Assembly (NCBI GenBank): GCA_031119395.1
Contig: JAVHYA010000029.1
Location: forward strand, 1-55,725
Direction: 5' to 3'
Source of the DNA: Pseudomonadota bacterium
GTDB lineage: Bacteria; Pseudomonadota; Gammaproteobacteria; Burkholderiales; Burkholderiaceae_C
DNA length: 55,725 bases
The translations under genes and the position numbers were made by a program. Under the pieces are notes generated by a model, which saw only the letters and a list, made by a program, of their open reading frames with translations, had not been told where the DNA came from and ran no database searches. Below, one piece after another: positions 20,570 to 28,182 of the stretch (its first letter is position 1; each line of letters starts with the position of its first letter).

Positions 20570-21631
20570 TCAGAGGCCGACCGCAACGCCCACCTTGGCG
20601 CCCGCGGCCACGATCTCGGCCCAGGTCGCGTCGTCCAGCCAGATGCCCTCGCGCTCGCGCGCCGCACGCGCCCGGCGCTCGGGCTCGCCGGCGATCTGTA
20701 CGCGCTCGGCGCCCGCGCGCGGCGGGCTCTGCTTCAACCAGTCGACGAAGGCCGTGGCCTCCGCCTCGAAATCGGCTTGCGTGCCGAGCCGGGCCGGATC
20801 GATCAGTACGGTCAGCATGCCGTTGAAGACACTGCGCTGGGCGTCCGCCGGCCGGTGCCAGGTGCCGCCGCCGGTCAGTGCGCCGCCGAGGAGTTCGCAG
20901 GCCACCGCCATGCCGTAGCCCTTGTGCTCGCCGAAGGTCATCAGCGCTCCGAAGAGGCCGTTGGACTGCGGCACCACGACCACGCCGGGGTCGGTGGTCG
21001 GGCGGCCATGCTCGTCGATCAGCGTCCCTTCGGGCACCTGCTCGCCCTTGTTGTAGGCGACGCGCATCTTGCCCTGCGCGACGCGGCTGGTGGCGAAATC
21101 GAGGATGAAGGGTTCGGCGCCGGCGAGCGGCACGCCGATGCAGCAAGGGTTCGTGCCGAAGCGCCCGTCGCCGCCGTCCCAGGCCGCCACCACGGGGCGC
21201 GACAGCACGTTGACGAAGTGGAGCGACACCAGCCCCTGCGCCACCGCGAGCTCCGCGAAATGGCCGATGCGGCCCAGGTGGTGCGCGTGGGCCAGCGTGA
21301 AGATGCAGCTGCCGACCTCTCGGGCGCGGGCGATGCCCAGCGCCATCGCCTGCACGCCGACGACCTGGCCGTAGCCGCGCTGCCCGTCCATGGCCATCAG
21401 CGAGCCGGCGTCGAGGTTCAGCTTCACGGCGGCGTTGGGCACCAGCCCGCCTTCGGCCACCGCGTCCACATAGCGCGGCACCATGCCCACGCCGTGCGAG
21501 TCGTGGCCGCTCAGGTTGGCCAGGACGAGGTTGTCGGCCACCTGTTCGGCTTCGGCCGGTGCGCTGCCGGCTGCTATCAAAATGTGAGCTACTTGCGCCC
21601 GGAGGACGGGCGCTGCGAGGGTTTTTGGCAT
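20570..21631 (-). CDS. Ldh2-family malate/L-lactate-type dehydrogenase
   Basis: 353 residues. NAD(P)-dependent oxidoreductase of the Ldh2/MDH2 fold, unrelated to Rossmann lactate dehydrogenases. The catalytic region GHDSHGVGMVPRY (residues 42-54) and the FGTNPCCIGVP, ILDFATS and FGEHKGYGMA motifs are in place. The family oxidises or reduces 2-hydroxy acids or imino acids (malate, lactate, sulfolactate, ureidoglycolate, piperideine carboxylate). Its position after the UxaA-type dehydratase suggests a hydroxy acid from the same catabolic route; this is inference. Residues about 6-21 are encoded by a copy of the interspersed repeat (21570-21616), so the natural start may have been remodelled. 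ATG 21631 is the first start that fits; the open frame upstream lies in simple repeats. Confidence 0.88.
   Translation of the reverse strand: MPKTLAAPVLRAQVAHILIAAGSAPAEAEQVADNLVLANLSGHDSHGVGMVPRYVDAVAEGGLVPNAAVKLNLDAGSLMAMDGQRGYGQVVGVQAMALGIARAREVGSCIFTLAHAHHLGRIGHFAELAVAQGLVSLHFVNVLSRPVVAAWDGGDGRFGTNPCCIGVPLAGAEPFILDFATSRVAQGKMRVAYNKGEQVPEGTLIDEHGRPTTDPGVVVVPQSNGLFGALMTFGEHKGYGMAVACELLGGALTGGGTWHRPADAQRSVFNGMLTVLIDPARLGTQADFEAEATAFVDWLKQSPPRAGAERVQIAGEPERRARAAREREGIWLDDATWAEIVAAGAKVGVAVGL
21570..21616 (+). repeat. Interspersed hairpin repeat, copy 3, inside coding sequence
   Basis: GCTATCAAAATGTGAGCTAC then the hairpin GCGCCCG-gagga-CGGGCGC. It has the same layout as copies at 20500, 26417 and 37797, but overlaps codons 6-21 of the Ldh2-type gene on the minus strand. 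Confidence 0.6.
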
Positions 21632-21661
21632 AGAAGGTTGTCGAACTTGAATACGCGCATC

Positions 21662-21770
21662 CGGACGCGAAGGACGCAAAGACTTCGCGAAGGACGCAGA
21701 AGGCAGAACAGGTCTTTCAGTGATTCTTTTCGCGCCCTTCGCGCAACTCTCGCGCCCTTCGCGCACGGCT
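21662..21770. repeat. Periodic GCGAAGG repeat element
   Basis: CGCGAAGGACGCA occurs at 21666 and 21686, and CGCGCCCTTCGCGCA at 21731 and 21751, each pair spaced exactly 20 bases. The second pair is the near reverse complement of the first, so the element is an imperfect inverted arrangement of a 20-base period. It fills the gap between the UxaA-type and Ldh2-type genes and could form nested hairpins in the shared transcript. Confidence 0.6.
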
Positions 21771-21784
21771 GTCCGGCTTCGCTG

Positions 21785-23311
21785 TCACATCACCGCACCC
21801 ACCTGCCACGGCACGAACTCGTTCTGCCCGTAGCCGTGCTGCTCGCTCTTGCTGCGCTGGCCCGACGCCGTCGCCAGGATCAGCTCGAAGATGCGCTGGC
21901 CCATCTCGGGAATGGACGCGGTGCCGTCGACGATCTCGCCGCAGTTGATGTCCATGTCCTCCTCCTGCCGCGCCCACAGCGCGGAGTTGGTCGCCAGCTT
22001 GAGCGAAGGCGAGGGCGCGCAGCCGTACGCCGAACCGCGGCCGGTGGTGAAGCAGATCATGTTGGCGCCGCCCGCCACCTGGCCGGTGGCGCTCACCGGG
22101 TCGTAGCCCGGGGTGTCCATGTAGACGAAGCCGTGCGCCGTCACCGGTTCGGCGTACTCGTAGACGGCCTCCAGGTTGCTCGTGCCGCCCTTGGCGACGG
22201 CACCGAGCGACTTCTCCAGGATGGTGGTCAGGCCGCCCGCCTTGTTGCCGGGCGAGGGGTTGTTGTTCATCTCGCCCTGGTTGACGGCGGTGTAGTTCTC
22301 CCACCAGTGGATGCGCTCGACCAGTTTCTCGCCCACCTCGCGTCGCACCGCGCGGCGCGTGAGCAGGTGCTCGGCGCCGTAGACCTCCGGCGTCTCGCTC
22401 AGGATGGCCGTACCGCCGTGCGCCACCAGCAGGTCCACGGCCGCGCCCAGCGCCGGGTTGGCGCTGATGCCGGAGTACCCGTCCGAGCCGCCGCACTGCA
22501 GGCCGATGGTGATGTGCGCCGCGCTGCAGGGCTCGCGCTGGACGGCGTTGGCGCGCGGCAGCATCTCCTCGATCAGGGCGATGCCCTTTGCCACCGTCCT
22601 GCGCGTGCCGCCCGTGTCCTGGATGTTGAAGGTGCGGAAGTTCTCGCCCTCGGCCAGGTGGCCCGTCGCCAGCCAGGCGTTGATCTGGTTCGCCTCGCAG
22701 CCCAGCCCCACCACCAGCACGCCCGCGAAGTTGGCGTGCGTGGCATAGCCGGTCAGCGTGCGTTCCAGGATCTGCATGCCCAGGCCCTGCGCGTCCATGC
22801 CGCAGCCCGTGCCGTGCGTGAGCGCGACCACGCCGTCCACGTTCGGGTACGCCGCCAGTGCGGCCGGATTCGTCTGGCGCGAGAAGTGGTCGGCGATGGC
22901 CCGCGCGGCCGTGGCCGAGCAGTTCACGCTGGTCAGCACGCCGATGTAGTTGCGCGTGGCCACGCGGCCGTCGGCACGCCGGATGCCCATGAAGGCGGCC
23001 TCGCGCCGCGCTGGCGCCGGCTTCACGTCGGCGCCGAAGGCGTAGTCGCGGGCGAAATCGCCCTTGTCCGGGCCCATGTCGAGGTTGTGCGTGTGGACGT
23101 GCTCGCCCGGCGCGATCGGCCGGCTGGCGAAGCCGATGATCTGGTTGTAGCGGCGCACCGGCTCGCCCGGCTCGATCGCGCGCACCGCGACCTTGTGGCC
23201 CGCGGGGATGAGGCCGCGCACGGCGATGTTCTCGACGGTGGTGCCGCCGACGAGCTGGCTGCGGGCGATGAGCACGTCGTCGGCGGGGTGGAGGCGAATG
23301 AAGGGGGTCAT
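21785..23311 (-). CDS. UxaA-family sugar-acid dehydratase (altronate/galactarate dehydratase-like)
   Basis: 508 residues, full family length. Residues 1-90 are the SAF domain (TVENIAVRGLIPAGHKVA, EHVHTHN) and the rest is the catalytic domain with conserved Cys/His/Gly motifs: VNCSATAARAI, THGTGCGMDAQG, GLGCEANQI, LQCGGSDGYSG, CFTTGRGS. The family removes water from an aldonate or aldarate to give a 2-keto-3-deoxy acid, using a metal centre. Substrate cannot be read: altronate, galactarate, arabinonate and others use this family. It follows dctM by 32 bases and shares the strand with the TRAP genes, so it probably acts on what they import. A C4-oxidising SDR and an FAH hydrolase lie across the GntR gene. 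Confidence 0.9.
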   Translation of the reverse strand: MTPFIRLHPADDVLIARSQLVGGTTVENIAVRGLIPAGHKVAVRAIEPGEPVRRYNQIIGFASRPIAPGEHVHTHNLDMGPDKGDFARDYAFGADVKPAPARREAAFMGIRRADGRVATRNYIGVLTSVNCSATAARAIADHFSRQTNPAALAAYPNVDGVVALTHGTGCGMDAQGLGMQILERTLTGYATHANFAGVLVVGLGCEANQINAWLATGHLAEGENFRTFNIQDTGGTRRTVAKGIALIEEMLPRANAVQREPCSAAHITIGLQCGGSDGYSGISANPALGAAVDLLVAHGGTAILSETPEVYGAEHLLTRRAVRREVGEKLVERIHWWENYTAVNQGEMNNNPSPGNKAGGLTTILEKSLGAVAKGGTSNLEAVYEYAEPVTAHGFVYMDTPGYDPVSATGQVAGGANMICFTTGRGSAYGCAPSPSLKLATNSALWARQEEDMDINCGEIVDGTASIPEMGQRIFELILATASGQRSKSEQHGYGQNEFVPWQVGAVM

Positions 23312-23343
23312 CGTGGGTCTCTCTGCGCTGCCGGAGGCGGCGG

Positions 23344-24738
23344 CTAGAAGAACATTTTCGGCAGCCAGAGCACCATCTTCGGCAGGTAGGTGATTGCGAC
23401 CAGCGCCAGCAGCAGCGGCACCAGCCAGGGCAGGATGGCCATCGTCGTGCGCTCGAAGCTCAGGCCCGCCACGCGCGCCAGCACGAAGAGCACCATGCCC
23501 ATCGGTGGATGCAGCAGTCCGATCATCAGGTTGAGCACCATCACCAGCCCGAAATGGATCGGGTCGATGCCCAGCTGCGTGGCGATGGGCAGCAGGATCG
23601 GCACGAGGATGGTGATCGCCGCCGTCGGCTCCAGGAAGCAGCCGACGAAGAGCATCAGCAGGTTGGCCAGCAGCAGGAAGACCCAGGCCTCCTTGGTGAA
23701 GCCCAGCACCCAGGCCGCGATGTCGGTGGTCACGCCGGTGGCGGTCAGCATCCAGCCGAAGATCGAGGCCGCAGCGACGATGAAGAGCACCGTGCTGGTG
23801 GTTTCGATCGTGTCCAGGCAGACCTTCACGAACATCTTCCACGACAGCGTCCGGTACCACGCGAAGCCGAGGATCATGGCCCACACGCAGGCGGCGATGG
23901 CGCCCTCGGTGGGCGTGAACAGGCCCGTGGTCATGCCGCCGATGAGCAGCACCGGCGTCATGATCGGCAGCAGCGCCTCGAAGTGGAAGATCCTGTCGAG
24001 CACGAAGAGCGAGGCCAGCCCGACGAAGACCGACAGCTGCGCGGGCGCGCCCAGCTTGTCGACCACCACCCACAGCAGCAGGGGCCAGCCGACCACCACG
24101 GCCAGTTCCATCAGCGCCTTGAACAGGCGCGTGCGCGAGAACTTGATGTCCGCACCCCACTTGTTCCTGTGCGCGTACCAGGCCACGGTCATCATCATCA
24201 GGATGGCCAGCAGCGCGCCCGGCAGGATGCCTGCGAGGAAGAGGGCGCCGACCGACACGTTGGCCATCATCCCGTAGATCACGAAGGGCAGGCTCGGCGG
24301 GATGATCGGGCCCAGCGTGGCCGACGCCGCCGTGACGCCGACCGCGAACTCGGTCGAGTAGCCGTGCTCCTTCATCGCCTTGATCTCGATGGTGCCCAGG
24401 CCGGCCGCGTCGGCGATCGCCGTGCCGCTCATGCCCGCGAAGATCACCGAGCCGAGCACGTTCACGTGGCCCAGGCCCCCCTTGAGCCAGCCCACCAGCG
24501 CCAGCGCGAAGTTGTAGATGCGCGTGGTGATGCCGGCGTTGTTCATCAGGTTGCCGGCGAGGATGAAGAAGGGCACGGCCAGCAGCGGAAAGCTGTCGAT
24601 GCCGCTGACCATGCGGTGGATGACGACGAAGGGCGGCAGGTTGCCGCTGATGAGGATGTAGACCAGCGAGGCGCCGGCCATGGCGATGGCCACGGGCACG
24701 CCCGCGCCCATGAAAACGAGGAAGATGATCTTCAGCAT
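23344..24738 (-). CDS. dctM: TRAP transporter large permease
   Basis: 464 residues with about twelve membrane segments. Typical DctM sequences include PVAIAMAGASLVYIL, FFILAGNLMNNAGIT, GSVIFAGMSGTAIADAAGLG, SATLGPIIPPSLPFVIYG and TEGAIAACVWA. It is the Na+-coupled transport channel of a tripartite ATP-independent importer for an organic or sugar acid in the inner membrane. It lies 18 bases after dctQ and 32 before the UxaA-type gene, so the operon runs dctP-dctQ-dctM-uxaA. The substrate is probably the sugar acid degraded by the neighbouring enzymes. Confidence 0.96.
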   Translation of the reverse strand: MLKIIFLVFMGAGVPVAIAMAGASLVYILISGNLPPFVVIHRMVSGIDSFPLLAVPFFILAGNLMNNAGITTRIYNFALALVGWLKGGLGHVNVLGSVIFAGMSGTAIADAAGLGTIEIKAMKEHGYSTEFAVGVTAASATLGPIIPPSLPFVIYGMMANVSVGALFLAGILPGALLAILMMMTVAWYAHRNKWGADIKFSRTRLFKALMELAVVVGWPLLLWVVVDKLGAPAQLSVFVGLASLFVLDRIFHFEALLPIMTPVLLIGGMTTGLFTPTEGAIAACVWAMILGFAWYRTLSWKMFVKVCLDTIETTSTVLFIVAAASIFGWMLTATGVTTDIAAWVLGFTKEAWVFLLLANLLMLFVGCFLEPTAAITILVPILLPIATQLGIDPIHFGLVMVLNLMIGLLHPPMGMVLFVLARVAGLSFERTTMAILPWLVPLLLALVAITYLPKMVLWLPKMFF

Positions 24739-24756
24739 GAGGTGTCCGGCAGGGGT

Positions 24757-25314
24757 TCAACGGTCGTCGAGCGTGGACTCGGGCTTCTCGAGCACGCTGT
24801 AGCCGCGCCGCCAGTGGATGCGCGCCACCTGGACCGAGCGCCAGCACATGGCCGCGAAGCCGAACAGGCACACGGCGTACACGATGTTCATGGGCGCATC
24901 GACAATGGTCATGCGCGTCTGGTTGCCGATCTTCAGCATCATCTGCACCGTCATCACCACCGCGGCGGCGAAGAAGCCGATGCGCAGCACGTCGACGGCG
25001 CGCGACATCCAGCGGCCCACCACGGCCGGCAGGTAGCGGTAGAAGAAGTCGACCTGGATCGCGAGGTTCTTCGACACCCCGATCGCCGCACCGACGAACA
25101 CCACGCCGATCAGCATGTAGCGCGCCACCTCCTCGGTCCACGCGGCCGAGTCGTTCATCACGTAGCGCGTGACGAACTGGTAGAACACCGTGAGGCCGAG
25201 CAACCAGAACAGCGCCAGCGCGATCCAGCCTTCGGCGATGGTGTCCGACAGGTCGACCACCTCGTCTTGCGCATGGAAGTTGCCTTCGTCGTCGATGATC
25301 TTTTCATCGCTCAT
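24757..25314 (-). CDS. dctQ: TRAP transporter small permease
   Basis: 185 residues with four membrane segments (IALALFWLLGLTVFYQFVTRY, YMLIGVVFVGAAIGV and others) and the family WTEEVARY motif near residue 65. It assists DctM. An acidic N-terminal tail of about 30 residues (MSDEKIIDDEGNFHAQDEVV) precedes the first helix, longer than usual. ATG 25314 fits. An alternative upstream start would add residues translated from the intergenic region. The gap to dctP (167 bases) contains GC hairpins that may set the ratio of binding protein to permease mRNA. Confidence 0.94.
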   Translation of the reverse strand: MSDEKIIDDEGNFHAQDEVVDLSDTIAEGWIALALFWLLGLTVFYQFVTRYVMNDSAAWTEEVARYMLIGVVFVGAAIGVSKNLAIQVDFFYRYLPAVVGRWMSRAVDVLRIGFFAAAVVMTVQMMLKIGNQTRMTIVDAPMNIVYAVCLFGFAAMCWRSVQVARIHWRRGYSVLEKPESTLDDR

Positions 25315-25375
25315 GTCTTTGTCTCCTCGTGTGCTGCGCCCCATGGCGTCGGGGCAAGCGCAGCGAAGCCCGTCC

Positions 25376-25440
25376 GGGGACACCCAGGGAACCGGCGTTG
25401 CCGGGCCCCCGGGTGTGCCCCCAGCGGGGGGTGTGGGGGC
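25376..25440. repeat. GC hairpin repeat, copy A (between dctP and dctQ)
   Basis: GGAACCGGCGTTGCCGGGCC followed by GGGTGTGCCCCCAGCGGGGGG. The same layout recurs at 54557-54620. Inner palindromes CCGGCgttGCCGG and CCCCC-ag-CGGGGG can form two hairpins. It sits just downstream of the dctP stop. Confidence 0.6.
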
Positions 25441-25443
25441 ATG

Positions 25444-25469
25444 GGCCGGCTACACGCAGTGAGCCGGCC
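25444..25469. repeat. Inverted repeat after dctP
   Basis: GGCCGGCT (25444-25451) and AGCCGGCC (25462-25469) form a perfect 8-bp stem with a 10-base loop, 12 bases beyond the dctP stop and without a T-run. It is likely an mRNA-protecting or attenuating hairpin between binding-protein and permease genes. Confidence 0.5.
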
Positions 25470-25481
25470 GCACGGGGGGCG

Positions 25482-26477
25482 TCATTTGATCGCGATGATC
25501 CGGTCGTAGTCCTGCTGCCGGTAGCCGTGATCGGTCGGCTTGGTGGCCTTGAGCACCGCCTCGCGGAAGGCGTTCTTGTCGACCGTGATGACGTTGTTGC
25601 CCTTCTTCTTGAAGTCCTCGACCAGGCGGGCTTCGGAGGCGATGATTTCGCGGCCCGTCTTCTCGGCGGCTTCTTCCATCACGTCGCCGAAGATCTTCTT
25701 CTCGTCGGCCGAGAGCTTGCCCCACAGCTGCCCCGACACCACCGTCAGCAGCGAGTCGACGATGTGGCCCGTGAGCGAGATGTTCTTCTGCACCTCGAAG
25801 AATTTCTTCGCCTCGATGGTGGGCAGCGGGTTCTCCTGTGCATCCACGGTGCCGTTCTGCAGCGCCAGGTACACCTCGGCGAAGGCGATCGGCGTGGCGT
25901 TGGCGCCCAGCGCCTTCGGGAAGGCGAGGTAGGCCGGTGCATCGGGCACGCGGATCTTCAGGCCCTTCATGTCCTCGGGCTTGTTGACCGGCTTGGCCGC
26001 GCTGGAGGTCACATGGCGAGCGCCGTAGTAGTTCAGCGCCGTGATGTGGTTGCCCGTCTTGTCGTCGTAGCCCTTGGCCAGTTCCTTGAAGACGTCGCTC
26101 TTGGCGTACTTCAGCTGGTGCTCGGCGTCGCGGAAGATGAAGGGGAAGTACGACACGGCCAGCGGCGGGTAGCTGCGTCCCGCGAAGCTGGCGCCGGTGA
26201 GCACGATGTCCACCGTGCCCAGAGTGAGGCCCTGGTTGATGTCGGCCTCCTTGCCCAGGCTCGAGGCCGGGAAGACCTGGATGTCGTACTTGCCGTTGGT
26301 GCGCTTCTTGATCTCCTCGGCGGCCCACACCGAGTACTTGTGGAAGGGCTCGGAGGTCTCGTAGACGTGCGCCCATTTGAGCTTGGTCTGCGCGTGTGCA
26401 GGGCCGAAAGTGGCCAGGGCGCCCGCCATCATTGCGCAGGCAGCTATGGTTTTGATAGCGTTTCGCTTGTTCGTCAT
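25482..26477 (-). CDS. dctP: TRAP transporter periplasmic substrate-binding protein
   Basis: 331 residues. The signal peptide spans residues 1-29 (basic MTNKRN, hydrophobic core, AHA cleavage before QTKLKWAHV). The mature part is a DctP solute receptor: the Arg of LKIRVPDAPAY near 175 binds the substrate carboxylate, and QNGTVDAQENPLPTI near 215 is the family signature. It is first in the minus-strand operon dctP-dctQ-dctM-uxaA, with the GntR regulator 35 bases upstream. Codons 7-21, the hydrophobic core of the signal peptide, coincide with a copy of the interspersed repeat. Ligand is unknown; a sugar acid is inferred. Confidence 0.95.
   Translation of the reverse strand: MTNKRNAIKTIAACAMMAGALATFGPAHAQTKLKWAHVYETSEPFHKYSVWAAEEIKKRTNGKYDIQVFPASSLGKEADINQGLTLGTVDIVLTGASFAGRSYPPLAVSYFPFIFRDAEHQLKYAKSDVFKELAKGYDDKTGNHITALNYYGARHVTSSAAKPVNKPEDMKGLKIRVPDAPAYLAFPKALGANATPIAFAEVYLALQNGTVDAQENPLPTIEAKKFFEVQKNISLTGHIVDSLLTVVSGQLWGKLSADEKKIFGDVMEEAAEKTGREIIASEARLVEDFKKKGNNVITVDKNAFREAVLKATKPTDHGYRQQDYDRIIAIK
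26417..26459 (-). repeat. Interspersed hairpin repeat, copy 4, inside a signal peptide
   Basis: On the minus strand it reads GCTATCAAAACCATAGCTGC, then TGCGC, eight bases and GGCGGGCGCC. This follows the same plan as the intergenic copies (AT-rich stem, then GC stem) but lies in codons 7-21 of dctP. Confidence 0.55.
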
Positions 26478-26512
26478 GTCCGTCGTCTCCTCGTGGTGGT
26501 GGATGCTGGCGT

Positions 26513-27220
26513 TCAGGAAGCCTTCGCGCGGCGCCAGCTCGCGCTGAATCGTTGGTGCGACTTGTCCATGTGCTCGTGCATCGCTGCGCGCGCGGCCGCG
26601 GCGTCGCGTGCCGCGATGGCGTCACGGATCGCCTCGTGTTCGGCAATGGCCGAGCGCCAGGACTTCACCGTCTCGAAGTACCCGCCCAGGCGCGTGAAGA
26701 TCGGGCCCTTGCGCGAGTCCCAGAAGCCCTGCACCGTCTCGGCGAGCACCACGTTGTCGCAGGCCTCCACGATGGCCACGTGGAAGGCGCGGTCGCCCTC
26801 CAGCGGCATGGTGTTGCGGTCGGCCAGCTCGCGCATGGTCGCGATGGCGCGGTCGATGGCGTCGAGGTGGCTGCGCTTGCGCTGCAGCGCGGCGATGGCC
26901 GCCGTCTCGCCCTCGACCACGCGGCGCGCGCGGATGAGCTCCAGCGGGCCCCACTCGGCCTCGGCCACGGGGGCGCTCGCGCGGTGGCTGCGGTCCAGCA
27001 CATAGACGCCCGAGCCGGTGCGCACCTCGACCCAGCCCTCGACCTCGAGCGCGATCAGCGCCTCGCGCACCGAAGGCCGGCTCACGCCCAGCTGCTTCGA
27101 CAGGTCGCGCTCGGCGGGCAGCCGGTCGCCCACGGCGAACTCGCCCTTCGCGATGAGGGCACGCAGCTGGTCCGCGATCTGGCGGTACAGGCGCTGGGGC
27201 TCGACGGTCTGCAGGGGCAC
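26513..27220 (-). CDS. GntR-family regulator, FadR/FCD type
   Basis: 235 residues. The N-terminal winged helix has LYRQIADQLRALIAKGEF, LPAERDLSKQLGVSRPSVREAL and GSGVYV. The C-terminal FCD helical domain (RARRVVEGETAAIAAL, HVAIVEACDN, HEAIRDAI) binds an effector, often a sugar acid, through metal-coordinating histidines. It is divergent from the SDR-FAH pair and precedes the TRAP-uxaA operon on its own strand, so it probably represses both sides and is released by a pathway intermediate. Inverted repeats that could be its operators lie at 27250-27285. Confidence 0.94.
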   Translation of the reverse strand: MPLQTVEPQRLYRQIADQLRALIAKGEFAVGDRLPAERDLSKQLGVSRPSVREALIALEVEGWVEVRTGSGVYVLDRSHRASAPVAEAEWGPLELIRARRVVEGETAAIAALQRKRSHLDAIDRAIATMRELADRNTMPLEGDRAFHVAIVEACDNVVLAETVQGFWDSRKGPIFTRLGGYFETVKSWRSAIAEHEAIRDAIAARDAAAARAAMHEHMDKSHQRFSASWRRAKAS

Positions 27221-27249
27221 GGCGGGGCAAGCGTGGAGAGGATTGCGGG

Positions 27250-27285
27250 TTGTCCTGAATTGGACAAGTGGTCAGGCCAATTCAG
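27250..27285. promoter_or_regulatory. Candidate operators of the GntR regulator
   Basis: Between divergent gntR and SDR genes lie two nested inverted repeats: TTGTCC-tgaatt-GGACAA (27250-27267) and CTGAATTGG-13 bases-CCAATTCAG (27255-27263, 27277-27285). The centre contains TGGTCAGGCCA, close to the TGGT-N-ACCA form bound by FadR-subfamily regulators. The position suits control of both transcription directions. Confidence 0.5.
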
Positions 27286-27374
27286 AATACGATGCGCGGC
27301 GTCGCAGCCCCATCGGGCCTAACCCCAAGCGGCAGCCTCTTCTTCTTTCAGCGACCTCGACGGAGACACATCCC

Positions 27375-28109
27375 ATGCGACTCAAGGGCAAGACCGCGCT
27401 GGTCACGGCAGCGGGCCAGGGCATCGGCCATGCCAGCGTGCTGGCCATGGCGGCCGAAGGGGCCGAGGTGTGGGCCACCGACGTCAATGCGGCGCTGCTC
27501 GAGCGCTACGCCGGCGTCGCCAACGTGCGAACCGCGCCGCTGGACGTGCTCGACAAGGCGGCCATCGATGCGCTGATCGGCGGCCTGCCGCGGCTCGATG
27601 TGCTCTTCAACTGCGCCGGGGTCGTGCACAACGGCACCGTGCAGCAGGCCAGCGATGCCGACCTGGACTTCGCCTTCCGCCTGAACGTGCGGGCGCAGAT
27701 GTGGACCATCCAGGCCGCGCTGCCGGGCATGCTCGCGGCCGGCCGGGGCAGCCTCATCAACATGGCCAGTGTGTGCTCCAGCATCAAGGGCCTGCCCAAC
27801 CGCTTCGTCTACGGCACCACCAAGGCGGCGGTGCTCGGGCTGACCAAGAGCGTGGCGGCCGACTACGTGGCGCAGGGCATCCGCTGCAATGCCGTGTGCC
27901 CGGGCACCGTCGACACGCCCTCGCTGGGCGAGCGCATCAACGCCAATGCCGACCCGGCGGCCGCGCGCCAGGCCTTCATCGCGCGCCAGCCGATGGGCCG
28001 GCTCGCGCAGGCCGAGGAAATCGCGCCTGTCGTGGTGTTCCTCGCCAGCGACGAATCGGTGTTCGCCACCGGCCAGGCCTTCACGGTCGACGGCGGCATC
28101 ACCATCTAG
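27375..28109 (+). CDS. SDR dehydrogenase, probable 2-keto-3-deoxy sugar-acid 4-dehydrogenase
   Basis: 244 residues, classical short-chain dehydrogenase. Cofactor motif TAAGQGIG at 11-18, an acidic residue at the end of beta2 (ATDVN) suggesting NAD+, NCAG near 80, and catalytic Tyr146-x-x-x-Lys150 (YGTTK). MRLKGKTALVTAAGQGIG and the C-terminal TVDGGITI resemble enzymes that oxidise C4 of 2-keto-3-deoxy-L-fuconate, -rhamnonate or -pentonate. The FAH-family hydrolase that follows 73 bases later would cleave the resulting 2,4-diketo acid, which supports this role. Exact substrate is not determined. It is divergent from the GntR gene. Confidence 0.88.
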   Translation: MRLKGKTALVTAAGQGIGHASVLAMAAEGAEVWATDVNAALLERYAGVANVRTAPLDVLDKAAIDALIGGLPRLDVLFNCAGVVHNGTVQQASDADLDFAFRLNVRAQMWTIQAALPGMLAAGRGSLINMASVCSSIKGLPNRFVYGTTKAAVLGLTKSVAADYVAQGIRCNAVCPGTVDTPSLGERINANADPAAARQAFIARQPMGRLAQAEEIAPVVVFLASDESVFATGQAFTVDGGITI

Positions 28110-28182
28110 CGCGGCACATGCAGCGTGCGTCCGAGCGACACTCGGCGCCGTCTCCTTCACTCTCCACAGGAACCCAAGACCC

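Noticed and set aside
21662-21770. CRISPR array
   Set aside because: Only two units per orientation, 20-base spacing with near-identical spacers and no cas genes.
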